A stretch of DNA of 64,000 bases from Antitrichia curtipendula (Eukaryota; Streptophyta; Bryopsida; Hypnales; Leucodontaceae), in the NCBI GenBank assembly GCA_951230915.1, contig OX579636.1:31369567-31433566 (forward strand), written 5' to 3'. The notes beneath the pieces were generated by a model that saw only the letters and a program-made list of their open reading frames with translations, ran no database searches and was not told the origin of the DNA. Made by a program: the position numbers and the translations under genes. Positions 50,745-62,066 of the stretch are shown one piece after another; positions within the stretch are counted from its first letter, which is position 1, and each line of letters opens with the position of its first letter.

Positions 50745-51257
50745 AAGTGACCATTTAAGGGCTGGTCCACCTTTTTTACAAGCTTCCATGAACAGAAATA
50801 TTTTTAGATCATTTTTCAGAGAAAAATGATGTGGAACCTAAAACATGTGGTTTTGTATTTTTCCAAGCATTTTAGAATTAATTATAAATTTTCAAAGATT
50901 TAGGGCATAGGCACCTATTTGTGATTGTAGGTCTTTCAAAATCCGTTCACTTGCAACTTGTAAAGAGATGTGTAGCAATCAAAGACAATGATTGTCTCTT
51001 GCAATAGAAAAATAATTTTTCCTCCATGCATTCAATTGCTAAAGTGGTCCATTTAAGGACCACTCCATCTCCATTCTCCACCTAAAAATAAGGGCAGTGT
51101 GAAGAAGATGGATGCTTTTAGAGCATATTACCTTGATTGTAAGAAGGGATTGTGCAATGGCAATATAAGGTAAACCAACATATGACAAGTAGAGTGATGG
51201 CTAGTTTGTTGTATTGGCATTGTTGAAATTGAAAAATAATAAGATAATAATCTATGT

Positions 51258-51789
51258 AAAGACAAATTAATGTAGAAAATGGGGAGAGCATTTGAAATTT
51301 CATTTTTTTGACACATTAAGAATTTGTTATGAATTTCTGAAGTGCGCTGCCCAATTGACCCAAAAGATTCTCTACACAACCTCCAAAGCAACAAAAAGGG
51401 TATCCATAATGGTCATCTTACTCAAAGGTGTGGTTGCTCTTACAAAATGAGAGTTCAATGTTGAGACCCCCTTGCCTTGATAACGGACAAATTTTGTGCG
51501 GGTTCTTTAAATTGTGCTCTAGCCTTATGAGCATCTAGGACCCGGAGTTGTGCTAAAGTTAACAAACCTATAACATGCACAATTATTGATTAATCCTTTT
51601 GGTATTGTTGAGACTTTTAAAAATTCCACATAAAGACAAATGTGAGACATGGGGAGAGTAATTGAAATTTTATTTTTTTGACACAAAATGAATTTGTAAT
51701 TAATTTTTGTAGTGTACTACCTAATTGACTCCAAATAGTCTCTATACAACCCCAAACCAACAAAAAAATGTATCCATAATGCCATAATG
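51258..51789. repeat. Direct duplication of about 150 bp
   Basis: 51258-51417 and 51630-51789 are diverged copies in the same direction, sharing ATGGGGAGAG, TTTTTTTGACACA, ATTGAC, CTCTAYACAACC and GTATCCATAATG in order, with about 210 bp of other sequence between them. Confidence 0.75.
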
Positions 51790-52094
51790 GTTGTTTTATT
51801 CACTTGAAGCAATCACAATATTTCCTTACACCCTAAAAAAAGTCACTTCTTGTAATGAATTTAAACTCAAAAGGTAGAAGTTCCTATTGAAGTCACTAAT
51901 CATTCCATCATCATCATCATCCAAGACATTGATTGTGGCCACTAGCTCAACTTCATAGTGTAACCATCAGACGGTAGTGAGGTCATTCAAAGTCTATGTC
52001 TTTTGTCTGTCTTGCCCAAGCCAAAGATAAAATGTAAAAAAATGACCTATATTATGTGGTTGCTTAGTATCTTGCGTTCTTCACCTCTCCTACT

Positions 52095-52367
52095 AAGGTA
52101 GGCACCCCCAAAATGGCACTTGACCTTAAAGTACCATCTACAGGTTGTGTACATTTCCAAAATCAGTTATGTACCTATTTGGATGGAGTGCTTTCAGAAA
52201 CAAACTTCGACCCTTAATAACTTTTGCATACGGTGTCCAAATGTCACGTTCTTTGGTGCGTTAGAACCTCCTTTCACTTGCCAACAAGACTATATGAAAA
52301 TTTGACCAGTCTAATAGTAGTAATTAGGTTCAGTAGCAAAAAGTGGCGGTTTTGGGTGTACCCACCT
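52095..52367. mobile_element. AAGGTAGGCAC-ended element
   Basis: Same family as 48996-49296, with ends AAGGTAGGCACCC and GGTGTACCCACCTT and a nearly matching right half. Short open frames here are chance. Confidence 0.65.
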
Positions 52368-52859
52368 TATGTTCTTTTCCGATCCAATCTGATGTGGGGC
52401 CTCTGAATCCAAATTTGAATTCAAAATTTCAATGTTTTCCTAGGGGTAAAACCGAGTAAAACCACAGACTTCAAATGACCACTTTTTAATGTCCTGCAAT
52501 GTAAGTTAACCCAAATCTCATTTGATGAAAAAGTTTGTCACGAATTACTGCAAGACTGCTGGATCATTCCCTTGATGTCTGGGTGATTCCCCAAGTATCT
52601 GTCATGGGTGGTTTGCCTGTCATGGGCTTGTTTACTTGAAACCATACAGCGAGCGAGCGTGGTTCTGGCAATATCTGCTACAAGCTTGGGGAGGATCATG
52701 CAGGGCGACCAGCAGGGCGCGCCACATCGTCCATTTGGAGCCAGATCAGGTGCAAGGGTGGGACGCATCACCCGGGCCTCAATACCCAGGGCCCTCAACC
52801 AGCCCTTCCGCGTGCTATTTTGGTGGAGCATCTCCGCGGGTGCTCTAATTGTACCTTCT

Positions 52860-53446
52860 TTAACCCCTAAACCCCACTTGTCCCCTCGGGGGACAATTTG
52901 GGTCCGGGTAGGTTCCTATTGTCTCAATTTGAAGTGAATTTTTTTGAGATTTTTTGAGGTTGTGTAGCTTTGCAAGAGCTTTGTGGATATATAATTTTTG
53001 TTTCAATCGGATGCTGGATAAAAAAGTTATGGCACAATGAGCAAGAAATGGAGATTGGCAGGCAACCCAAAAAAAATTACAAAAAGTCAAAATAATTTTT
53101 TTTGAATTTTTTTCCTAAAAGATTATGTTCTTACCTATACGTAAAGCTTTGATTCATTCTATTTGGACTAGGATGAGAAAGTTATGGACAATCTTAGTTT
53201 TTCGGGCAATATAAGCATCTTCTTGAAAAAAAACTTTTTGTTCAACTTTGAATGCTAATATCTTCCAGTCCATAGGGTCAAATTTGATGAAATTTTTACT
53301 ACATGATCTCAGACAAGTTAAGTACAAGATCCTCTTGTTAAATTCTCAAAAAAACAAAAAAGATTGGTTTCCTTAAGTGAATACAACAGAAGTGGTAGTT
53401 TTGAGTGTTTTGGGGCAGAAAACACCCTCAGGGTTTTAGGGATTAA
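52860..53446. mobile_element. TTAA-ended non-autonomous element, group 2, copy b
   Basis: Starts TTAACCCCTAAACCCC and ends CAGGGTTTTAGGGATTAA; 587 bp, inverted relative of 36938-37517 along its whole length. No coding frame inside. Confidence 0.72.
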
Positions 53447-53551
53447 GGTCCACTCAAAAATTGTCATGTTCCATTTGTTTAAAATATTTTAAAATATTAA
53501 AACAAAAAACAAAACAAAAATAATATTAAAAACAATCATAAAATAAATAAA

Positions 53552-53555
<4 letters not shown>

Positions 53556-53590
<35 letters not shown>
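53556..53590. repeat. AT microsatellite
   Basis: About 17 AT units, flanked by AAAT-rich DNA. Confidence 0.95.
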
Positions 53591-53603
<13 letters not shown>

Positions 53604-54513
53604 TTGTTGTGTAAAGCATTTGCTTGGATATTTTTCACATGTCAAATTGCAAAGCATCCAATAAAAGTGTGTTTGTCCCCTCTCTTCACCACTAAAAAAA
53701 ATTGAGTATAAATATTATATTCAACTTTCTTTAGTAGTGAGTATAAATATGAGCTTTCACATTATTTTCTACAATCAACTAAAATGTTAGATTTCTTCTA
53801 TTTTATAACTTGTACAACCTCAAGTTGGTCTACAATAATTACCATTTGGAGGTACCTTCACTCACTTAAGATTTTAAGCTTAATAATGTTGGATGCATAA
53901 AATATCCAAATCAAGAAATGTGCACCACAATCAACACTATCCAAACTAAGGCGCCTACATTGGAACCAAAAAAAAGTACAAAACCTAGACAGTGTTTGAG
54001 ATGTACAACAAAACTAAAAATAAGAATTGCAATATAATATAAAAAAAATGCACAACATAATCAAAACATGAGAGTCTATGAGAGCCTAGTGTTGACTTTT
54101 GATACACCTAGAGAAAGTACTTTGAAAATTCATAACTTATTCATACAATGTCCAAACAATGCATGCTAAAATGTGCTGAAATCTTCTTTTGATTGTCAAT
54201 AAAATTATATAAATATATTTTATGTTTAATTATAATAATTATATTCAATTGTAATTAGTGATGGTTATAGATATCTTTGAAGTCACACATTTGAAAAATC
54301 CAAGAACTGTCTATCACATGTGACCATGGTATTTGGAAATTACCCATTCACATGTGCACACCTCAAAACATATTGTCTAAATATACTAGAATGTGATATT
54401 AGAGAGGGTAATAATAAGGATGTACTGCACATTCGAAGTTACAAAATACCGCTGGCAATGAACGGTAAATCGTGTCCATTAAAATTTGTAACTGAAAGGA
54501 TCATGGACTCATG

Positions 54514-54582
54514 AAAATGTCTGAAGTAAGTTAAAATGTCTGAAGTAAGTTAAAATGTCTGAAGTAAGTTAAAATGTCTGAA
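54514..54582. repeat. 19-bp tandem repeat, 3.5 copies
   Basis: Unit AAAATGTCTGAAGTAAGTT repeated without change three times, then a partial copy. Confidence 0.93.
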
Positions 54583-55496
54583 TTTACTGGGGCCTCGTTA
54601 TACTTGTGTGGGTACACAAGAACAAAAAATTCTGACAACAGGGGACCGCATGAACAGGCAGCAAAATTGAATGGAAAGAATTGGCCGGCAGCGTACAAAT
54701 CAACTAAGGTACAGCCCACTGTACTGACTACGGATGGGCAGTCAAGGATACGGTAAACTAGCAAAACTAGATGAATGCGGAGTGAATTCATCCATTCAGT
54801 CACATTCAGTCATTTTCATTCTTTATATTTATTTTTAATGTTTTCTCATGACTCAGATTCAAATCATGATCATCAGCCAGTGCCCGTGTGAAACTGGAAA
54901 ACGGGAAACTGGTTCAGGATATTGTGTTCGTCTCCGTAGGCTCTCCGCGGCGTGCGCGATACTAACTTGGCGCTCATGACGCACCATAGCCTCGTAAGTT
55001 ACCTGCGCTTTCCCCTGCGCGCCGTCGCCGTCTTCTCTGATTCCATCGGTTCGCTCATCACGCTGTGATTGCAACGAGCTCCCACTTACATAAAACGAGG
55101 TCAGATTGAGCAATGTGACTTTGGTTTCCGTGATTTCTGCGGAAACGTCAGTTGGGTGAGACGTTATTCGATTCTATTCCCCGTGTCCTTTGTTCGCATA
55201 TCTGAATGCTACATTGTTTCTGAGAGTATTCCACATCAGTAGAGAGTATTACGACTCAGTTTCAGAACTTGGTTGCAAGTTGCGATTCTGTTGCAGGGCA
55301 ATTCCCCTGTTCCCTCTCTGTGAGCACTGAGCACGCTGTGGGAGTGATGCGCATTGATGATTGCGTTTCGAGAATCTCGAGATGAAGGAGACGACCTTGA
55401 TACGCGTGCATGCAGACCATGAGCAGACACTAAACCCTCGCCTGGGTTTATTCCGCGCAGGCACTCTGACACGTCGTTGTTTGGGTCCGCGCCAGC

Positions 55497-55506
55497 GTCA
55501 CGTGAC
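55497..55506. promoter_or_regulatory. Palindromic G-box upstream of the patatin-like gene
   Basis: GTCACGTGAC contains the CACGTG core bound by plant bHLH and bZIP factors. It lies 513 bp before the pPLA-III start codon in a CpG-rich stretch (about 54880-56000) that probably holds the promoter and 5' UTR. Confidence 0.45.
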
Positions 55507-56018
55507 TCTTTTCTGATGTGTCGCGATCGTCAATCAATGGCTTTACTCTTGAGTTCCATGAGGTCGTCTTTGCGACGATCTTGACAGCTTTGCGCTTTTG
55601 GATCAGTTTCTACGAATTGCGCAGATTACAGCGCTGGTGAAATTAGAGGACCTTGGAAAGTTTTTGCTGTGTTTTCTGAACCTTTGCAATGGGTTTTACG
55701 TAGGAAGGGTTATGTGGTGCTCGGGCAAATTTGTTAGCTCAACGTGAGCTTCCCCATTGCGACACTGATTGCACATTGCCTTGGAAAGCGGATCTCGACG
55801 TCTTAATTAAGCTCCGCGCACTTTCCGTTGGAAATCCAAGCTTTGATAATAGAATAGACACACGGACACCTACATTGCACGCTCTGTATGGACTGATCCC
55901 GCGGAATCACATCGTTCCCCTAAGACTATAGAATTTTTGGAGTTTCGAAAGGGTTAAAGTTCTGAGTCCCGAACGTGCACAAGCGTAGACATTCGATTGT
56001 TGACAGTTTTGGGGAAGC

Positions 56019-58183
56019 ATGGAATGGGGTCCCGACATTTGCCTGGAGAGTTTCTTTGGGAGCCTGCGGGAGGAGATTGGCTTAGGCGGGCGGCGTTCCA
56101 TCAGCGGCGTGGTCGACGATCTCGAAATCCTGGACAAGAAGGCGCCGTCGGAGCTTCGCGGCAAAGTATGTGTCCTTAGCCTTGACGGCGGTGGAATGCC
56201 CGGCATCATCCCCGCGCGTCTCCTCGCACATCTCGAGGAGCTTCTGCAGCAGAAAAGCGGCGACCCCGACGCGCGCATCGCTGATTACTTCGATGTCGTC
56301 ACAGGTGAATTTCTGCCACCCAATCGACGCATTCAATGCGCGGGCACTCCTGAGTTTGAGTTAATTATCTCTTCCTGGTACGATGCAGGGACATCGGTGG
56401 GAGGTTTGCTAGCCACGATGCTGTTCACGGGCGATGAGAACAGCCGACCCTTGTTCCGCGCCGACGAGGCATGGCGCCTCATGGCCGAACGCGGCCGCGA
56501 GGTTTTCAAGAAAGTCGCGAAATCCTCCATGTGGTCGAAGCTGCGAATGATGCGGTCCAGCAATACCAGCAGCCGATTCTCCGCGAAGCCTCTTGAGCAA
56601 GTGCTGAAAGAGTATTTGGTGCGTGAGGATGGGAACGCCCTCACGCTTCGCGACACGCTCAAGCCCGTGCTCATTCCCTGCTACGACCTGGCGAGCGCCG
56701 CGCCGTTTCTTTTCTCTCGTACGGATGCCTTCGAGAGCCAGACGTGGAACTTCAATCTGTGGGAGATTTGCCGCGCGACCACCGCGACTCCGCCTTTCTT
56801 CCCGCCCGCGTGCGTCACCTCCGTGGATGGCAAAACGTCGTGCACGGCTATTGATGGTCGAGTCGTCATGCACAACCCCACGGCGGCCGCCATCACGCAT
56901 GTTTTGCACAACAAGCGCGAGTTTCCGTCTGTTCATGGAGTGCAAGACTTGCTGGTGCTGTCGCTCGGGACGGGGCAGATCGACCAGACGTACATGTATG
57001 AGACGGTGCGAGGGTGGGGCGCCTTGCAATGGGTCAAGCCGTTGGCTAAGATCGTTTTGGACGGCGTCGCGGATATGGTCGACCACACCATCAGCATTGC
57101 TTTCGGCGAGCACCGGAAACACTATCTTCGCATTCAGGTGACCACGCGATTTTCAATCCACTCTCTCTAATGCTACACTCTGTAATTGCACACTCGTTGT
57201 GTATTCTGAGAAACTGTCATGTTGTGTTCACATCTCACTGCACATCTTTCACTTGCGCCACGAGTTACTTTGTCTCCCGACCTGTGTCCATAGAGAGGTT
57301 TGACTGAATTCTGACAGGAAATGCGGTGATTGTGGAGGGGTCATCTAACATGTCTATTGCGAGACACAGTAACTTTACCCAGACGTAATTTGTATGTACG
57401 GTACTCTAATTTATCTTATTTTTACTTGCGACACTAAATTACCAACGTTGCACTATTTGTATGTTCGTGCAGGCTGAAATACTACTGTACTCTACTAATT
57501 TCCACAGATTAGTTAAATTCAATTTTTTTTTTGCAGTGACATTGATTTTGCCCTTCACTAATAGGATAATTCAATGTGGTGGATACACTTTTCGTCAACG
57601 TAAGTATTTTAATCAATCAATGTAGGATTGTGCTTTCATTGGGAGATCACTCAATAGAGCTCTCTGGAGCGATCTCTTTGTGTCCTAGATGAGTGGCCAT
57701 CAACCAATATCGCCAAGTTAGGAGTGTTCCCCCGAATCGTTGCTGATGGAAGGCCAACTTAGTAATTATCGGAAGAGATGAGTTGTTGTTGGTACCAAGG
57801 GTCAGTCAATAGCCTCTATCTTGTGTCCTAATTGTGGAATTGTGCTTGTATTGCAGATGGCCGGGTTACCAAACCAAGCACCAACAGAGGTTGAGGATGT
57901 GACTCAGCTGGTGAAGCTTGCAGAAGATGTGTTGGACCACAAAAGTATGGAGTTTCTTCCATTTGGAGGCCGGATGCCGCTGCCGGTGAGCAACCGGGAG
58001 CGCCTGGATTGGTTTGCAGACCAGCTCGTGCAGGAGCGTAAAGCAAGGTCGTTTCGACTGTCCCCAACTGTAGCAATAAAATCTATGCGACGTGTGAATA
58101 CAATGAACCCTGCTAGTGAATCTCTCCGTGTAAATAGTACCCGTCACGGCTCTAGCAGACTGTTTGCTTGCGCCGACTGTTGA
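56019..58183 (+). CDS. Patatin-like phospholipase A, pPLA-III type
   Basis: Three exons: 56019-56304, 56389-57137, 57857-58183; 453 aa. The patatin fold shows an oxyanion loop DGGGMPG (56-62), RIADYFDVVTGTSVGG with the GxSxG nucleophile Ser98 formed exactly across intron 1, and AIDGR with Asp251 as the dyad partner. Flanking blocks such as PLFRADEAW, LIPCYDLASAAPFLFSR, NFNLWEICRATTATP, VTSVDGKTSC and NPTAAAITHVLHNKREFPS, plus a C-terminal EFLPFGG block, are those of plant pPLA-III (PLP6-9-like) proteins. Such enzymes release fatty acids from phospho- and galactolipids and affect cell elongation, wall composition and lipid content in flowering plants. Flowering-plant pPLA-III members usually have Gly in place of the serine; here the serine is kept. 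Exons are far richer in GC than the surroundings. Intron 1 is short (84 bp) and can be read through, intron 2 is 719 bp. A different last exon at 58567-58654 is possible. Confidence 0.93.
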
Positions 58184-58566
58184 TCAAGCTTTCGTTTCGG
58201 TTCATTTCTAGTTGAGTGATGCGCCATGGAGGAATGTGAATCCCCATTGCGGCCTTGTGAACACCATTTTCGTGGCGCCTGGAGCTTCATCACACCTACC
58301 AAGTGGCACATAGCTTATTTATCACCTTGTTTCGGGTGGGTGATTGAACCTCAAGTGATCCCAATTTAGAGTAATTTGGGTTCATACAATCTATCAATGT
58401 AGATTGTATGCTGTCTTTCTACTTTTTTTACCATGGAGCTTGGTAGGTGATGAATCCTTGGGTAGCTTGGCCTGTACGTGGCACCTAGTATTGGTAGGTC
58501 GCGGATTCTGTGATTGAAGTTGTTTTCAACTGCCGGAGTATATCATGTTTAGTGTTTGTCCTGTAG

Positions 58567-58654
58567 GTCTCCGGATCCAACAGAAAGTGCGTTTCAGATT
58601 TTCATTGAGAAGCTGAAAAGTTCCTGCCCTGAAAATACTACGGTGAAGGAGTGA
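58567..58654 (+). CDS. Alternative last exon of the patatin-like gene
   Basis: If exon 3 of the pPLA-III gene ends at 58047 (GCAAG/GTCGTT, two bases of a codon left), an acceptor TCCTGTAG at 58559-58566 joins in frame to SPDPTESAFQIFIEKL and stops at 58652-58654, giving 437 aa. The peptide looks like real coding sequence (acidic and helical), but the donor is weak, and the three-exon reading also ends in a plausible Ser/Pro-containing tail. The two may be alternative forms. Confidence 0.35.
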
Positions 58655-59696
58655 CTGGGAATTACCGCGATATCGTACACTAAGATGATACTACTTCGGG
58701 CGACGGGGAGAGAAGTTTAAGAACTCAACTGTCAGGCACCTCCTTCTGCAAGATCCGTGAAGTTGGTGATAAAGGACATGGGAGACTGCAATACGTCTTT
58801 CTCTGAAGTTCTTGATGACTAGGTAATACTCACACTTCACCCTCACCTTCATCACTTCAATTGAAGTCAGATTCTAGTAGACATTTTTTTCCTTACATCT
58901 TCAGTTTCTTTTCCATGATTAATCCCAAACACAATGTTATCTAGAAACTCTCTACACATAATGTGGACTGCATTGTATTCAGCTTCAGAACAAGGATACT
59001 AATTGAAAATCTCCTGGAAAGGGTATTCTAGTAAACCTGGCCTTTTTACAATTGCCAGGGTTTACGTTAAAACTGCCTTCACATGGTCTCCTTTCTTTGA
59101 AGTTTTGAAGTTATTAAATCTTGTACAAGATGCTGCTGCAGGTATCAACGGGCACCTGGTGTGTTCCGAAGCTTATCACTCCAGTGCCTGCGATGGTCGT
59201 TTCTGCACCGGTCTCGAGATTCCAAGCTTCAGAAGTGCAAGCTGATCTTCAATGTGGTCTTCACAACGACGCTATTTACGGTTTATCAGCGACCATGCGC
59301 AGTGTTACAGAATAAACTCTCGTGTAATTATCTGTTGACTTATCGTGCAAATCACCAGCTTTCTGTTTTTCAGACACGGGATCTTGGCATTGCCTCGCCA
59401 TCTGAACTTCTTTCTGTTCATTGTTGAGAATATGATTCACAAAATTGCATGGAAGATTATGGCATTCATACGTCGTGGTTGCTTGGCTTTGTTTGCCTGA
59501 ATTTGGAGTTTGAATGTGGATCATTAGGGATCATTTGTCATGTGTTTTGCTTGGATGCATTGTTCCTGTGTCCATAAAAGCAGGAACACCCAAATTTGCC
59601 TCCCTCAAATCTTCCACAATAGGCACACCTTGACTATTAAGAGGATGTAGATTCCTACCTCAACTTCTGTTCCTGAGTTGGGTTTAAGGCATCTAC

Positions 59697-59842
59697 AAAT
59701 AAAATTTTGAACCTTAATAACTTCTGAATGCTGTATCAAAATCATGCATTCTTTAGTGTGTGGGAATCGACCAGGGAGATCTAACCCTCATTGCCCAGGC
59801 AGGAAAACTGTAAAAAATCGGAATTAGGTCCATCCACCTTGT
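59697..59842. mobile_element. Partial relative of the 48996/52095 element family
   Basis: TTTTGAACCTTAATAACTTC, TGCATTCTTTAGTGTG, GGAATTAGGTCC and TCCACCTTG follow the order of the right half of the 48996 and 52095 copies. A left terminus was not found. Confidence 0.45.
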
Positions 59843-61291
59843 GCCAATGAGGAGGTCAGTTCTCCCTAGCATTTGTAAAAACCCTCTTTCATTTGTAACA
59901 AAAATGTAAAATTAATTTCACTAGTTTATTAAAAGGAACGTAGCTCAGCACTCGACCTTAGTTTAATTCATACATCAGTACATCACTGTTCGCACGCTTG
60001 CATTTTTCAAGCCTTTTGGTAGAGTAGAATCCTCTTTTGTGAGGCTTGTGGATTTCTTCTTTAAAGGCCGATCCTACGAACACTGAATGTAAGTTCAGCT
60101 GTGCCATTCACCAACTGCTTCCTGTAAGCCAGAAGTACTGTATCCTTGAAAGCTTGTACGTACAGTAAGGTAGACATACATAAAAGTAACACTGGGTCAA
60201 GATTTGTATTATATTTCAAGAATGAAATTATGTGCGCTTGTTAGGAAATGGCAACTGCAACTGTAAGGTTTTACCGTAGCTTCTAAGCAGTTTCGGTAGC
60301 TTTCTACCTCATAATTAATTACAGTACAAAACACAATTAGGTAGCCTAAAAAATAATATATTATAATCTGGTTGTTTTAAGATTGTTTTAAGAGATAATT
60401 TTAAATAAATTAGGCATTCATCCAAGTTGTTTCTTTACAATTTATGGATGGTTGTTGCTATTTTCATTTAAGGTGGATGCATTTATCTAAATGATTGACT
60501 TGACCTTCAAACCTTAAACTCTCTATTTTGTATGTTAGGCTTTTGTTAAGTGTTGAGGTTTGTTGTTTGTTAGAGATTGTGCTTTAGAATGGTCAAAATG
60601 GCAAGGTAAAAAAATTTGCAATGTACATTTACAATTATTGAGAGAAAAAAAATGCAAGTTTGTGGGAATGAGTTGAATTTCTATGAATTAGGCAATTTTT
60701 CAAGGCAATTTAAATTCTTTTGTAGAGGAAAAAAAACAAGTGAGTCATTTTCCAATAATTTAGGCAGCTTTTAATTATTATTTTCTGACCAAGTTGCTAG
60801 GAATCTACAATATGCTAAATTTCAAGGAGATCGAACACATACAAAAAGTTTCAAGACAAAATTCTTTATCATTTTTGTGATGTACAAGCTCAAAATAGAA
60901 AGTATTTTTTTCCCTAGGAGCTTGTGGAGATTTCAAAATTTCAAAATTTCGTGAGAATTAGAGGATGTTGAGTTTATTTTGCATCTTTTAGTATGATGTA
61001 AATGCTAGGTTGGAAACTAGCATATCAAAAATCAAAACTTGAATTTACTTTGTGAAAATCTTATGCACCTTACATTACTATGATTTCAGTGAAAAGTATG
61101 AAACATCTTAAAACAACAATAAATTCTTCAAAATCTCAAAACATGTCTTTTCTTGCAATGCAAATGAAGTCCTTCAGTAATTGCAGAAATTTGAATTCTT
61201 GAAGCTAAATCACTCAAAAATTCATAAACAACGCATCCAAACTTGTATGCGACAATGCACTGAAAAGTGGTCGTACCAGCCAGACAGCAAA

Positions 61292-61411
61292 TTTACCTTC
61301 ATAATTCGGACTCAGATTTTGGGGCTCATTAGTTGTTTTCTTTCGAAAAATGTCAGAACTAGATATACTTACCTTCATAATTCGGACTCAGATTTTGGAG
61401 CTCATTAGTTG
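61292..61411. repeat. 45-bp direct repeat spaced 77 bp apart
   Basis: TTACCTTCATAATTCGGACT followed by CAGATTTTGGRGCTCATTAGTTG occurs at 61292 and 61369 with one difference. Confidence 0.85.
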
Positions 61412-61967
61412 CGTAGGGTCGTATGCGACTATGCACACACAAAATATGTTTTTGAATTTAATTATATAAAAAATGATGTGGATCCAAAAATATTAAATTT
61501 TGTACAAAAGCAAGTCGGAATTCAAACCGCAGCAATGATAAAACCTCAAATACCACAATTTGGTTGCAAGGACTTTTAGATGTTAAGCCATGAAACTAAT
61601 TAAAAAATCTGGAAAAATTTAGGCATTGTATGCAGTTTTTAACGATTGGCTTTCACCCAAAAGGTCAATTTTTTTTTGTTATGTATTAATCTGATATGTG
61701 ATTAGAGAGGTCAAGGTACAAATTTGCATAATAGATGACTCACGAACTACTGGAAGCAAAACGCATCAAAGAAATACATGAGCACAACATAGAAAGAAGT
61801 TCAAATTCATTTAGTTTTTGTCCGTGCGATGCCTTTGTTGTTTACATCACATCACGACGTCAATATGTTTATCATAACATCCATCTTCAACCCAAGCGTC
61901 CATCAAGATGGATGGGAAACAAAAATTGTTCCAATTTGAATGGACAACAACTCAACAAATTATGTAG

Positions 61968-62066
61968 TCGTCCAACTTGACAAACAAGCTGTCCAACTCA
62001 ATAAACAAGCCATCCACCTTGACGGACATGCCTTCCAACTCGACAAACAAGCCTTCCAACTCAATG
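61968..62066. repeat. About 24-bp tandem repeat
   Basis: Four to five units of the type TCCAACTCGACAAACAAGCC with variants. Confidence 0.85.

Larger units (their letters stand above)
53447..56018. other. Upstream region of the patatin-like gene
   Basis: AT-rich and repetitive up to about 54.8 kb, then CpG-rich from about 54.88 kb with no convincing coding exon. The second half probably contains the promoter and leader of the pPLA-III gene. Confidence 0.5.

Noticed and set aside
52538..52937. Overlapping frames on both strands in a GC-rich patch
   Set aside because: Open frames on both strands in the same GC-rich 300 bp; no recognisable domain. Possibly a fragment of a foreign or repeat sequence.
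56409..57122. 237-codon open frame antisense to the patatin-like gene
   Set aside because: It mirrors the GC-rich pPLA-III exon 2; the peptide is Arg-rich and resembles no protein, as expected for the antisense of GC-rich coding DNA.
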